A DNA stretch of 64,000 nt from Saccharina japonica (GCA_008828725.1 MEHQ01002657.1:288243-352242), one strand, 5' to 3'; shown: positions 41,342 through 53,027, numbered from the stretch's first letter. Made by a program: numbers and translations. Notes: a model not told the origin generated them from the sequence alone.

Positions 41342-41765
41342 CTGGTGATACAAAGTTTTCGCCAGGCGCAAAGGACAGAGGACGAACAAAAGAAGGGGGG
41401 ACGACGCGTGTGGGGCAACGAATCAAAACGGCGCGACCGATATCTTGGCCAAAGCCTACCAGGCACAATATTCGCGTATTCTGCGCATCCGTGACGGGCC
41501 CAAAAGGTGTATGAAGGTCTGAAATAAGTGGTATCCGATAGGGACAGAAGCAGACAACCGACATAATGAGCTCGGGGTAAGCTTCGTCCTACAGCAGTCT
41601 TCTGCACAAGGCGAGCGTGCCAAAAAGAGAGCGAGAGAGAGAGGGGGGGGGGAGGGGGGGCACTTCGTCATTTCCCTGTCTGGCACACAATACACGAGGA
41701 GTAGTTCCCCACCGCGATGTTCATATTTCTGCCTTTTCCGTCGCTCCTGTTCGCCTTGAACCACG

Positions 41766-42242
41766 CTACGCCTTGATGCGGCCTTTAAAATCAACCAAGC
41801 CGACGGCAGGAACAACGGCGACCTCACAAAGAAAACCAAGGCGGATGACGCAATGCCCAATAATGATGGAGGCCTACAAGGTACAGTTTTCTCCCATAGG
41901 CTACAACAGCAATAACGTGCTACCATAGGCAAAATACGCACAACACAATCATAATGAGCTGGTGTCCCGACAAATAATACACTATTGAAAATAAACAAAA
42001 CGAACAAAAAAGGGGGAAAACACACACAGGCGGGGGGAAGAATAAACTATATGGTAGACCAACATAACGAGGAAACAAGCACTGGCAAAAGAACGAAAGC
42101 TCAAGCTCACCTTGCCCTTTCGATCGAAGAGACTGAACAACAGCTTCAGGACGACGATTTCTTCGTGGGTGAACAAAATCTGACTCGGGGAAGCCGCGTC
42201 CCCCACGCTGCCTCTTCTCGATCGAGGCGACGGGGTCATCAT
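41766..42242 (-). CDS. Small EF-hand-like protein (two exons)
   Basis: Exon 42111-42242 (from ATGATGACC) joins exon 41766-41873 in phase 0, giving 79 residues. The first exon ends IVVLKLLFSLFDRKGK, a typical E-helix and loop start of an EF-hand. The second continues ASIIIGHCVIRLGFLCE, then VGLVDFKGRIKA and a stop. The pattern helix, loop, I, then xxVIRLGF and a second DFKGRI resembles calmodulin-like or DRC8/EFCAB-type proteins. Loop residues are degenerate (D-x-K-x-K), so calcium binding is doubtful. An AG acceptor lies 3 nt before the first ATG, so upstream exons may exist. The first exon is duplicated at 41207-41341. Confidence 0.5.
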
Positions 42243-43060
42243 CCCCTGGTGATACAAAGTTTTCGCCAGGCGCAAAGGACAGAGGACGAACAAAAGAAGG
42301 GGGGACGACGCGTGTGGGGCAACGAATCAAAACGGCGCGACCGATATCTTGGCCAAAGCCTACCAGGCACAATATTCGCGTATTCTGCGCATCCGTGACG
42401 GGCCCAAAAGGTGTATGAAGGTCTGAAATAAGTGGTATCCGATAGGGACAGAAGCAGACAACCGACATAATGAGCTCGGGGTAAGCTTCGTCCTACAGCA
42501 GTCTTCTGCACAAGGCGAGCGTGCCAAAAAGAGAGCGAGAGAGAGAGGGGGGGGGGAGGTGAGGGGGGGCGCGCATGCATTGTTGAAAAAGGCTGAACAC
42601 CAAAATAAGTAAAGTACAGGTCTATTAATAGTACTGTGTGCCACGGAATGGGCGGAGAGATCCCTCTCGGACCGCCACCACCGCGGTGGTGACCGGGGAG
42701 GGACTGCGCTCACATATCATGCTTTGGGGGAGACGAAAACATCTACAAAATAACGCGTGTGCCTAGTGGTAACGGCGGGCGAAAACGCTGAGCAACGTTA
42801 AGCGCCACAGAGCAGAGGTATTATGGTTGAGAATATCTCTCTGGTTATACACCCGCATCGGTCGCAAAAACTATACTTCGAAGTATACACATCCATCCGC
42901 ATACATATACATACACACCGCAAGGAAACTTAACGTATAATATGAACATACCACAGGTATATATGTGTGTGTAAATCGAGTCGGAGTGATGTGGACATCG
43001 TCCGCAACTGCGGAAACAAACGAACGCGAGGCGAACACCTAGTGCGTACGTAGTTAGCCT

Positions 43061-44365
43061 GGAAAACGAAAAATACCAGCATCACATATAGAAACCCCAA
43101 ACCTCAAACCCCATGAAAAACGGGAAAACAATTGAGGGCAGCAGTGGTGTGGCGTGGTGTTGGGGTGAAAGTCAGCTACATGTTTTACCAGGAGGTATAC
43201 AGTACAGTAGTGAAGTAGAAGTAGTAGTACTATCCGAGTCCCGCGTCAGAGTCTCTTGTCCGTTGGTCGTGGTTTTGGTGGTGTGTGTTCTGAGGCACAG
43301 TAAGTACCACGACGTACTGACTGTGCCGTTGCTTGCTGTGTGCTGCTGCTGTTGTTGTTGTACAACTATTAATATTATCAACTACTACGAGTACTCGTAT
43401 GAATAACTACTTTTACTGCTGCAGCAGCATAATATACTGCTGTGCTGTAAAACTGCAATACGTTGGCGACGTACTGTAGTAAGTAAATACCTCTGGTACC
43501 AAGCAGTTAGGCAGTACGAGTACGAGTAATACTATTATACGAGTAGTATGATTACGGGGGGCCGTAATAGTTGTATTCTGTGGATGGAGATGTGTGGTGT
43601 GATCTGACCTGTCTGACCCTATCTGTCTGTGCGCTGTGAGACTGCTTGCTGTGTGCAGCATTCTCACGTTTATTTGTCAGAAATGTCAAATCCCCCGCGC
43701 ACAACAACTATATAAACGGCCACAACCCTCTCACACTTTTCTTCTGCTTGCTGCTGCTGTCGGCTATCGGCTTTCGTCCCCGGCGCCGAACCCACACAAC
43801 CCCAACTGAACATCACCGTCGGCTGCTGCTTCCGTCATATCTGCCATTCATTATTATATGGTACCCAAGTGGTACCAATCACCAACAGCAGCAGCGGCAG
43901 CAGCAGTACGAGTATCTTCATAAAATCATTACCGTCGTATCTACAAAAAGGGCCACAAAAAGATACAAACACCAACCAACGAACTGCCAACAACACAAAA
44001 TAAATACCCAACCGCAACATACTTGCAGTCCTAAAGATTCACATTTTTAAAATATTCGCGGTTTGGCTTCACAGCCCCGCTATTTCAAGGCGATCACCGA
44101 AATGGAACTCCATTTTTTTTCTCTCTCTCCCGCCGCTCTCTCTCTAAAAAAGTATCATTATCCCCGTAGTGTAAGTGACGCCCTATCTACGACGCGACGC
44201 CCGCCCGAGTTTAGACCCTCCAGCCTCCGCCCTTCCCCCTCGAGCTGCACTGATTATCCCCCTCGGGACGGTGGGAGAGCACAAAACACTCGCTGCGTTG
44301 GTTTTGCGACCCGGGGACAGTCCCGGGCGAGGTGGCAGGGGGCTTGAGTGCCGGATATTTTATTT
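43061..44365 (+). other. Gene-free stretch upstream of the Q-rich gene
   Basis: This is a unique sequence with GTACTACGAGTAC-type palindromes, a short CTG run near 43345 and a TATATAAA motif near 43710. The CCCTCTCACACTTTTCTTC and CCCGCCGCTCTC pyrimidine stretches before 44366 could be a 5' UTR. I see no exon I can support. Confidence 0.4.
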
Positions 44366-44695
44366 ATGGCCGAGGGTGGTGGTCAGTCCCAGCAGCTGGG
44401 CAGGATGAACAGCCACCCCCAGGCTCCCCTGCAGCAACTGAACCAGCCACCGCTGTCGAGTCGACCCACGTCACCCCCGTCGAGCATCTCGCCGCCGCGC
44501 GTTAGCGGGCAGATGGCGGTCGCGCCCCACGTTGGTGCGGGCATCGGGGCCCAGACACAGCAGCAACAGCAGCAGCAGCAGCAGCAGGCAACCGGGGCAA
44601 TGAGGAGAGACCCACACAGCAGGAAAGCCTCGGTAGGGTGCGAAAGAGATCACCCCTCCATGAGTTCGGCTGGCAGGGTCGAGGGCACGCGAAAG
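44366..44695 (+). CDS. First coding exon of a Gln/Pro-rich protein
   Basis: ATG 44366 follows an in-frame stop at 44345-44347. The exon encodes exactly 110 residues and ends EGTRK at a GTGAGG donor in phase 0. It begins MAEGGGQSQQLGRMNSHPQ, is rich in Pro and Ser (SRPTSPPSSISPPR), has a Gln run and then a basic segment (MRRDPHSRKAS). It appears disordered, with possible kinase sites (RKAS). Codons are GC-rich relative to surrounding DNA. The next exon is uncertain: 60706, which begins GRFQIRD, would join in phase and give TRKGRF. A Gln-rich exon at 51445 also fits. Confidence 0.65.
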
Positions 44696-45881
44696 GTGAG
44701 GGGGGCTCGTTCCGTGTGTAGGGGTCCGATCACCGGGACCGTTTTGTTGTTGCTTGTGCTGGTCTCGGCAATCAAGGGCCGCATGGTGTTTTTTTTTCAA
44801 CTCTCTGCCTTCACAGATGACAGAAAAGACGGCAGTTTGCAGCTGCTTGCTGCTGCTGCTGCTGCTGCTGTCGTGTTTCGTGCGCCTCTCTCGCACGGTA
44901 TTCTTTCGTTGGGTTTCGTGGGTCGTGTTTTCATATTTGAATTTGTACTCGTATTTTGTGTGGGGTGACTTGAAAACTCACTTGAGACTCAAGACTTGCC
45001 ATTGGCTTCTTTTATGTGCGATACCATCCGTACATTCAGAGCAAACCGCCCTTGTGGTTATATTTGTTATGTGACGGCACGTATCATCATATCATACCAG
45101 GTATCATCATGCAGTCAGTATACCGAGTACCAGGTACAGGAAGTGGATATGTACGAGTACCGGTATGTATGTGGTACATGGTAATAGACGTCGATGCATG
45201 GCTGCTGCTGCTGCTGCTGCTGCTGTACTCTCTCCATACGACAGCCAGACAAACAGCCCGTGGCACCACCTGCTCGGGCCTGCTGCTCCTTCTTCTGTGA
45301 AGTCGTTCGGAGACAGCAAGCGGTGCGGAGAGTCGTGGTGGCCGTTTGGTTGCCCCGCCGGGCCGGACCGCTTCAGACAAGCCACCAAAGCCACCGCGCC
45401 AAACCTTCTCTCTGGTGACATACTATTAATAACCATATGATATAAGAGGTGTGCATACATACTATTAATAGTAATATTAACACTACCGTAAACACAGCAG
45501 AGAAGTATTAATAGTATTGTTAGTATGATAGTCTCTCCGCTATTTTATACTCTTAATCGTAGTATATAGGATGTTGATATACGTATATACTTACATATGT
45601 ACCGGCCCTCTCATAAGAAAGAGCGCCACAAGAAAGAATTCCGGGGGGAATAAGAAATTCGGGAGCGAATGCTACTGAAATTGGTATGGAACACTCAACT
45701 TTCCTCAAAAATAAGAAATCTACGATAGCCTGCTGGGCGGGTACATACTGCGCTGCAAGCTGTTACCTCTGGTATATACTGCTGTACTGCTGTACATATC
45801 ATATAATATGATACACACCATTCTCTCACCACTTGTCATCCCTCGTACCACTCGGTCCCTTAATATAGGGTCCGTTTGCAT

Positions 45882-45975
45882 CTTAACCCTTTTAGGACTG
45901 CAGTCCCGATTTGGGGACAAACCACTCTAATTCTAAGTAATTTTACCCCAAAACGGGACTCCAGTCCTATTAATA
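45882..45975. mobile_element. Family B hairpin
   Basis: TTAGGACTGCAGTCCCGATT and AAAACGGGACTCCAGTCCTA flank CTCTAATTCTAAGT. The flanks ATAGGGTCCGTTTGCATCTT and TTTAAGATGAAGTCCAAACG look like a larger, decayed inverted repeat around it. Confidence 0.75.
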
Positions 45976-46389
45976 GAAGGTTTAAGATGAAGTCCAAACG
46001 GTGTATAAATAGTGGTACATATCTTACCAGTCTCACGGATATTTCTCGATTTCCCGTTCGTATTTTTCTGCTTTCGGGTGTTCGCGTGTTCTCACTAATT
46101 TTCATTTTTTTTTGTGAAATCCCCCCCCCTCTCGCATGGTCATATTATACGAATACGACTACGGCCATGCATGAATATGAAGTACCCCAGTACCCCCCCC
46201 ACCCCTCTCTCTTTCTTTGCTCTCGCGCTGATCCGACATGTGACGTATTATCGCTCACTTTTCTGGTCAGAGCTCGTTGATAGTTGTTCATACCGGTCGT
46301 GCGGTATACATGTAGCACCCACATACAATGCATACCGACAACGAAGACAAGCTGCAGCACAACGAACGATTTTTTGCGACCACATAAAT

Positions 46390-46512
46390 AACTGGTACCT
46401 CTCTAGGATGAAGAATCGGCACAGGCACTATACTAGGTGTGCTGGATGGATGTCGACGGGTATTACCTCGTACAAAGAAAGGACGGTTTAATGTGAAGAA
46501 CACAACACACAC
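46390..46512. repeat. Short dispersed repeat, copy 1
   Basis: TCTCTAGGATGAAGAATCGG and CGGTTTAATGTGAAG recur at 49473-49570. The last word also appears near 54378. No coding content is seen. Confidence 0.55.
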
Positions 46513-46847
46513 CGAACGAAACGTACACACAAACAGAGTAGTAGCAGCAATATCACAATATTAATAGCAAGTACCAGCTATTAATATTTAATAGCTGACG
46601 TTGGTCGTTGCTTCATTAATATTTATTTTAGATTTGTCCAACTTTTCCCTTTGATACACCTGGTGTATGATACTGATACGAGTACCGGGGGGAAGAAGGG
46701 AAGCGCCGGGGACCACGGCTTGTCCCCGGGAGAGGTCGTTGAGGGTAAAGGGCACACTCGTATGTACGAGTACCTCGTACGTACGAGCTCCTGGGAGTGG
46801 GGCTGGAAAGCAAAAAATGTCGACAAAACAGAAAGAAGAAAAAGTTG

Positions 46848-46932
46848 CCCACATTGGACGGAAATGTAAGGACCTTTCGGTATTGACACTTTATACACAA
46901 GCGGTTCTTATATTTTCGGCCAGAGTGGATAA
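46848..46932. mobile_element. Family C element
   Basis: CCACATTGGACGGAAATGTA and TTATATTTTCGGCCAGAGTG are the inverted ends. The 150 bp to the left (46680-46760) are unusually GC-rich and could hide an exon, which I could not define. Confidence 0.7.
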
Positions 46933-47269
46933 TATGAAATCATACACATCAGCTGTCACGAGTGCAAGAAGAGCCGACGCCCCCCCACCCTGTGTGGCTG
47001 GCGCCTTAATGGCTCGTGCCTCGCGCATCTATTCTCACCAGAACAGAATGCGACGGCAACCCTTTTTATTGTGTCGCGCGGTGTAGGGTGGTTGACCGCT
47101 AGTATCAAGAAAATAGCCCCCCCCACCGCCCCCCCTGGCCTCCACCCTCCCCCCCCCGCCGTGCGCTGATTTCTTGCTGTCTTTTGCTTTTTTTTCATAA
47201 TTACAGCAACAGCAGAACTGACTGCTCTAACGCATCATATCATATAATATGCATGTATGTACGTATTAA

Positions 47270-47325
47270 CTAAGCAGGAGCAGCAGCAGGAGCAGCAGCA
47301 GGAGCAGCAGCAGCAGGAGCAGGTT
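47270..47325. repeat. GCAGGAGCA microsatellite
   Basis: AGCAGCAGGAGCAGCAGCAG-type units. The interval 46940-47915 otherwise has no supported gene. Confidence 0.8.
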
Positions 47326-47914
47326 CTCCCTCCTCCTGTTTGCCGTCCGGTTTTTTTATGCCACTGGTGTTGGTTGGCGTCCTGACTACTCCTGACTAAC
47401 TACGTACTCTGTCCTCACGTAGTCTTTTAAAGCTTTTAAAGTATTTTAGTCTTTAGTCTTTACGCCGCGTCTGTCTGCGACTGACTCTTATTTACTGCTG
47501 CATTTTTGTCCTGTCTGCTGTGTGTCCTGTTTGTTACAGCTGTACCACAGGTATATATCATACCTGGTACGCATATATACTACGCTATGTATCACACGAT
47601 ATTTTAATTCGAAGTATATATACGTACGTACTGCTGTAAGTTTTGTTCTGTTATTTCTTTCTGATTGCACCGGTGCTGCCTCATTGTCTCCTCTTGTGTT
47701 GTCTTGGATTGGGTTGGGCTAGCTTGTGCCGGGTACCGGTACTCTGTGTTATGTGGTCTTGTCTTGTCTCGTCTCATCTTGTTCTGTCGGGCTTTCCTGT
47801 CTGCAAAACAAAGCAGCGTTTGGTCGTTCGTATTATTCCTGAATTTCCTGTTTTTCGCCCCTGCGAAGGAGCCAGGAAAGCGCCTATTGTACCCTCTCGG
47901 GGCTTGAGAGGAGG

Positions 47915-48045
47915 AAATTGACGATACAAATTGACGAGTATAGCAACGGCCACTGCCGCGTGATTGGGGGGTTATACAGATTGGTGTCCGAGTTGCAATG
48001 GTTGCAATGCAAGGAGGCGTTTGCGGCACGGGCGCAACATTATGT
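47915..48045 (+). repeat. Dispersed repeat R4
   Basis: It is the second copy of 3160-3310: TTGACGAGTATAGCAACGGC, GATTGGGGGGTTATAC and GCAAGGAGGCGTTTGCGGCA. Confidence 0.65.
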
Positions 48046-48095
48046 ACGGATATGCTCACCGTTTCGCTTTTCGTTTTTCGCGAAGATGATATTAT

Positions 48096-48213
48096 TAATT
48101 ACGGGGACCATAGTAAATAGGACCTGCGGTGTACACAAAAACCTACATATTTACCTATTTTTACTAACAATATTTTATTTGGTCCTATTTACTATGCCCC
48201 CCTCCCTTAATAG
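48096..48213. mobile_element. Family A MITE-like element
   Basis: ATTACGGGGACCATAGTAAA and GGTCCTATTTACTATG, with a 3-prime end CCCTCCCTTAATAG. Confidence 0.8.
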
Positions 48214-48375
48214 TATCTGTTGTCTGATATCTCTTAGTACCAGTATATGGGAGAAAGGTCTTGTTGGGCACACGCCAAGGCCTCTCTTGGCTCCTCTCTT
48301 GGCTCCTCTTTTGGGCTTAGTCTACTATTCATAGGTTTGGTCCAACCGGTCGCCCCGGTGATCTATATAGTGGTC

Positions 48376-48732
48376 AACCCTTTCATAACTGCAAAACCTA
48401 TCCCAGACTTATTCCAAGTAGTTCGTCCCCAAAAACGTTGGACCGGTTCTTAACCCATTCAGAACCGGAAACAAAATCCCACACTAATTCCAAGTAGTTT
48501 GTCCCCAAATATGGGGGACCAGTTCTTAACCCATTCAGAACTGAAAAAAATTATCCCACACTAATTCCAAGTAGTTTGTCCCCAAAAACGGGGGATCAGT
48601 TCTTAAGGGGTTAAGGGTTTAACCTCGAATACCACTAACCCTTATAGAACTGGAGTCCCGTTTTGGGGACAAAGTACTTATAATTAGAGTGGTTTGTCCC
48701 CAAAACGGGACTGCAGTCTTGAAAGGGTTAGT
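48376..48732. mobile_element. Three family B2 units and one family B hairpin
   Basis: The three tandem B2 units each contain CACTAATTCCAAGTAGTTTG or a variant and CCCCAAAAACGGGGGA. They are followed at 48640-48732 by a canonical B hairpin (ACTGGAGTCCCGTTTTGGGG ... GGGACTGCAGTC). B and B2 adjacent to each other support a common origin. Confidence 0.8.
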
Positions 48733-49166
48733 ACTAATAGCAGCGTATATGAAGGCCGGGGTGCGAATTCCGGCGGGTGGTTCCCCAAAAAAAACAAAAA
48801 ACACACAAAAAAAAAACGTTTTATGTGCCTGTTCCTTTTCTCATCGAGGAAAAGCGCGAAAGCGCGAGTTAGCAAAATTCTATTAAAAAAATGGACGAAC
48901 AGCAGTGATACTCGTAATAATTAACACTGGTGAATGAGCCCTCTTCTTGATGAAGAAGGCCTGTATATACGTAGTACCGGAGGGGGGAAGGGACGGCAGC
49001 TGTAACCACGACTTTTGTCCAGAGAGATGGAAAGTGAAAGTGATGGTGGAGAAAACATGTTGTGGGCGGGCGGTCAGTCAACGGGTGTAACCGCGGCTTG
49101 CTATATAAGTATATACCAGGTACCATATATACCTATTTTATACCAGTAGTACTTAGGTACAGACAG

Positions 49167-49432
49167 TTAGGGGCATATGGGGTATGACCCTACAAAAAAA
49201 TAATTTTGTAGGGTCATACCCCATAGTGGTACTTACATACTATGGGTAACGCAAAGCTCGCGCCACGGCGCAGCCGTGGCCGTACCGCTAGTATATAGCG
49301 TATATAGGGGTATGACCCTACAAAAAAATAATTTTGTAGGGTCATACCCCATAGTGGTACTTACATACTATGGGTAACGCAAAGCTCGCGCCACGGCGCA
49401 GCCGTGGCCGTACCGCTAGTATATAGCGGTAT
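49167..49432. repeat. Tandem duplicate of a perfect palindrome unit
   Basis: The two units are about 130 bp. Each begins with a perfect hairpin (GGGGTATGACCCTACAAAA facing TTTTGTAGGGTCATACCCC around AAATAA) and then has CGCCACGGCGCAGCCGTGGC, a second GC-rich hairpin. The copies appear identical over more than 120 bp. Confidence 0.9.
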
Positions 49433-49472
49433 ATATTACTGCTGTAAATGTGCGAGTATAGTGACCACAGAA

Positions 49473-49570
49473 GAACTGGTATCTCTCTAGGATGAAGAAT
49501 CGGCACAGACACTGGGTGTGCTGGTTGACGAGTAGAAAGTACGGTTTAATGTGAAGGAACACACACACAT
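49473..49570. repeat. Short dispersed repeat, copy 2
   Basis: It shares GGATGAAGAATCGGCACAGA and GTACGGTTTAATGTGAAGGA with 46390-46512. Confidence 0.55.
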
Positions 49571-49916
49571 AGTGCTGTCTGTGTGTAGCACCTTGAGTTT
49601 TGAATGGACAGGCGGAGTTTTTCTTCTGGTACCAGGTATGTATGTACTGCTACTCCTGGCTCCTGGCTTGTACTTGATAGCTCCATAATCCATGATCCAT
49701 AACCCCACCGTTTCCCCTTCAATTTCCAATGGACCCACGGCGGAATGTTTCATGTTTGGGTACTCAGATCGGTATATGTGACCCCTCACACCTCACCTGG
49801 TACAAACAGACAACAGGGAAGCGGCGCGAGTTTTGTCCCACGTATCTATCGTACATCTCATATCACACTAACACACACGGGCATGCATATATACTCGTAC
49901 TTCTCGTACTGTTGTA

Positions 49917-49993
49917 CACAAAAACCCCAATATATTTCCCCTATTTTTACCAACAATAATTGGTCCTATTTACTATTATGATCCCCCGTATTA
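49917..49993. mobile_element. Truncated family A element
   Basis: Only the right two-thirds remain (CTATTTTTACCAACAATAAT, TTGGTCCTATTTACTAT, GATCCCCCGTATTA). Confidence 0.7.
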
Positions 49994-50447
49994 ATTAAGT
50001 ATCGCATACATATATACGTACCAGGTATAACATATACTACTGCTTCAAGTGCAACACAGCGCGCAGCTGCTGCAGCAGCAGCAGGGCGTGCGTGGGTGTG
50101 TGCTCGTGCTCGTGTGCTGGTTTGTGATGTCCGCTTTGGGCCCTTTGCACTCGCACGGCTGTACTGCCGTCTCCTCGGCAAAGAGACATTTATTCATGCT
50201 CTTTTTTTTTTCTTTTTTTTCCATGGCGGGACTATCACCGAAAAAACGGTCCGAAAAGGACCCGAACCCAAACCCGCATATACACCGGTACTCGCACATA
50301 TACCGGTACTACAGCTGTGCTCGCAGCCAGCCAGCCTCACATGCATGCGTGCGGTTTTGTCCGCCCGGTCTCGTCAGATTTTTTTCTTTTTCTTTCTGAG
50401 ATGAGCCCTCCCCGATGCGCCCATGGGTACAGTAGTAGTAGTATAGT

Positions 50448-50612
50448 GGTCCCTCTATAGTGCCGATTGAGTAGTGCCGGCTGCCCGCTTATGGTGCCTG
50501 TGAAATCGCTTGGCACTACCTGTGATGGGATTATGGCAGTCAGTGTGCGGAATAATGCCGGTTGCCGGTAAATATTGGCTGGCGCATACAGGCACTATAG
50601 AGGGACCATTGC
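50448..50612. mobile_element. Family D element
   Basis: GGTCCCTCTATAGTGCCGAT at the left and AGGCACTATAGAGGGACC at the right are inverted ends. TAGTGCCGGCTGCCCG, TCGCTTGGCA and GGATTATGGCAGTC are shared with the other D copies. Confidence 0.8.
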
Positions 50613-50719
50613 TGCACATACTATCAGGTATACAGCAGTAGTAAATAGTCTTGGTACTGATTAAATCTGATCCCTTTCTTGCTGCCGTGTGGTCGTACTT
50701 GAGGGAGAGCTACTCTTTT

Positions 50720-50912
50720 TGTGCCGCTCTGTCCGGAAATGTAAGGATCATTAGGGTATTAAGTCCAATATCCAAACGTTCCTTATACTTACGGACACAT
50801 GAGCATGTACGATTCGTACAACAGATCAGTACTTAGCCCCTTAAGAACTGGTCGTGGGGACAAACTACTTGGAATTAGTGTGGGACATTTTTTTCAGTTC
50901 TGAATGGGTTAG
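50720..50912. mobile_element. Family C element followed by a partial family B2
   Basis: 50720-50803 is C (GCCGCTCTGTCCGGAAATGT ... TTATACTTACGGACACATG). 50835-50912 carries the B2 words CTTAAGAACTGGTCGTGGGG, ACTTGGAATTAGTGTGG and TTCTGAATGGGTTA. Confidence 0.65.
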
Positions 50913-51067
50913 TGTAGTAGCGGTAAATAGTGCATCGAAGTGTCTTTTGAGGGTGCTCGATTGAAAGCGACCGAAGCCCAGCAGCAAAAATGTGTACCTC
51001 TTTGTACCAGACCATTACTTCGTATGTTTTGTAGGGAGTACTTATACTACCACGGCAGTAGTGGTCC

Positions 51068-51232
51068 CTATATAGTGCCGGTTGAGTAGTGCCCGTTGCC
51101 TGCTATAGTGCCGGTGGAATGGCTTGGCACTTCCTGTGATGGGATTATGGCAGTGTGCGGAGTAGTGCCGGTTGCCGCTATAGTGCCGGCAGCATTGGCT
51201 GGCGCATGTACCGGCACTATAGAGGGACCACC
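51068..51232. mobile_element. Family D element
   Basis: GGTCCCTATATAGTGCCGGT and ACCGGCACTATAGAGGGACC are the ends. The copy is near-identical in layout to 50448-50612 and 61206-61370. Confidence 0.8.
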
Positions 51233-51440
51233 ACTACTACTGTACAAGTACACACGGGGTATAATGACGTCGATTCCACGCGGAAGGTCTTTCTTTCACT
51301 CACGCACTTTTTTTTTATCTTTAATTCCTGCGGGAAACTTGACGGGTGAGTGATTCGTACAATATCGGCACCAGCACCAGCCCACCGCAGTCAGTTGCCA
51401 TCAGGCTCGATTTTTTTTTTTCTTCTTCTTCTTGTGCCGG

Positions 51441-51444
<4 letters not shown>

Positions 51445-51473
<29 letters not shown>

Positions 51474-51606
51474 CGCCGGCGGCAAGTCGGCAGCACACGC
51501 TGCAGAGAGATATAGACGGCACGGCGGTAGCGGTAGCGGTAGCAGCAGAAGCAGCAGCAGAAGCAGCAGCAGTAGCGTTGGGCTTTCGTCCGGCAGACTT
51601 ACTTGA
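51445..51606 (+). CDS. Candidate Gln/Ser-rich exon
   Basis: A strong polypyrimidine tract (51410-51432) ends in CCGGGCAG, after which a phase-0 frame encodes nine Gln, HAGGKSAAHAAERYRRHG, Gly-Ser and Ser-Arg repeats and stops after SGRLT (TGA, 51604-51606). It may end earlier at a GGTAGC donor. It would fit as an internal or alternative terminal exon of the gene starting at 44366. Triplet-repeat DNA alone could mimic this, hence the low confidence. Confidence 0.3.
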
Positions 51607-51968
51607 CTCACAAATACTGCCTTTTGATTGCGTACCGTTTGTTGTGGTGCGATGTTCTTGGGGCTGATTCTATACTATATGCTGACTTTCGACTACCTAC
51701 GTAGTTTGTGCGACGTTTTCGGGGCTGGTTGGTCGTCGCTTCGGGAGAATTTTTTGACTGTTTTTTTTTTGTGTTACAATATTTCGTGGACCGTTTTTGC
51801 TGCTGAAAAAAAAGTGACCCCGCCATTCACCCCCCCCCCAAGTATTTTGTCCCCGAAAAACGAACGTGTGTGCAGGCAGTGAGTGCAGTTCTAAAATCGT
51901 CCCGATACTTTTTTTGGGAACATTTTCGGACAGATGATCGTTTTTTTTTTTTCCAATTCCGTGATGTA

Positions 51969-52166
51969 ATAAGGGCCCGTTTTAACGAAGAAAAAAAAAA
52001 TCAACTTGGAAAAAAAAAAAAAATCGCTTTTCATTGGTCAACACGCGCACTAGCACCAAAGCTTGGGATCTTGGGGGGTGCTGGTGTGTGTGTTGACCAA
52101 TGAAAAGCGAATTTGAATTTTATTTTTCCCAAATTGAATTTATTTTATATTCAATATGGGCCCTAA
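51969..52166. mobile_element. Family F element
   Basis: TAAGGGCCCGTTTTAACGAA and TTCAATATGGGCCCTAA bound the CGCTTTTCATTGGTCAACAC palindrome. Confidence 0.8.
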
Positions 52167-52242
52167 TAATAAAGCTTTTCAGGGCAGATACTATTACACT
52201 CTTGGTCTGGATGACCCTGAGCCGTATATTATGCATTTTTCG

Positions 52243-52361
52243 TATTACGGGACACCATAGTAAACACTAGTAAATAGGACCTGCGGTACAGACAAAGACC
52301 TGCATATTTCCCTATTTTTACTAACAATATTTGGTCCTATTTACTATGGTCCTCCGTAATA
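52243..52361. mobile_element. Family A MITE-like element
   Basis: ATTACGGGACACCATAGTAA and TACTATGGTCCTCCGTAAT are inverted ends. Confidence 0.85.
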
Positions 52362-52379
52362 GGACTTATGTTCTGGGTG

Positions 52380-52690
52380 GTCGTCTGTGCTATATATGCA
52401 GGTTCCTGCACATTCGAGGCAGAAACGCCAGGTTAGGATCTGTAGTAGATGATCTAGAAGAGGAGCTGCAGTAGATGATGTAGAAGAGGATCTGCAGTAG
52501 ATGATCTAGAAGAGGATCTGCAGTAGATGATCTAGAAGAGGATCTGCAGTAGATGATCCAGAAGAGGATCTGCAGTAGATGATCTAGAAGAGGATCTGCA
52601 GTAGATGGTCTAGAAGAGGATCTGCAGGAGATGACCTAGAAGAGGATCTGCAGTAGATGATCTAGAAGAGGATATACTCGCAGATCGCGT
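52380..52690. repeat. 26-bp GATC minisatellite with R2-like flank
   Basis: About nine units of GATCTGCAGTAGATGATCTA plus GAAGAG lie at 52436-52672. The flank has GCAGGTTCCTGCACAT. Unlike the other GATC arrays, the unit is not self-complementary. Confidence 0.9.
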
Positions 52691-53027
52691 CCGCGTGGTG
52701 TGGAAACAGTTACCATATCGATGTTTGATGCTTGGGAACATCCGCAACAATCTAGAATAAATGTAAGCTGCGCCCGGTACGTACGTAGCAATACTACCGT
52801 ATGACAGTGCATATCACACCCCCTGGGGTGAATTTCGAAGCCAATTTTCTCCATAACCAGGGGGGCACAGACAACGAAAAAGGCGGCTTTCGGAGCATCT
52901 CGTCGAGATATTTCCATAGACAGGTCGCTCGGGGTCAGCGCTCGACCGGTCGTCGAGAAAATCAGCGTTGAAATTCGTCCGAGGGGGTGTGGTATACCAG
53001 TGTTATATACGGAATGGGATTTACCCA

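Larger units (their letters stand above)
40485..43060. repeat. Local segmental duplication (block order A-B-C-B'-A')
   Basis: Block B (about 40996-41650) and B' (about 41898-42556) are nearly identical direct repeats. Block A (about 40485-41000) and A' (about 42557-43060) likewise. C (41650-41898) is single copy. Junctions coincide with GAGAGA/G runs and with the word GGCTACAACAGCAATAACGT. Few mismatches indicate a recent event. Confidence 0.85.
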
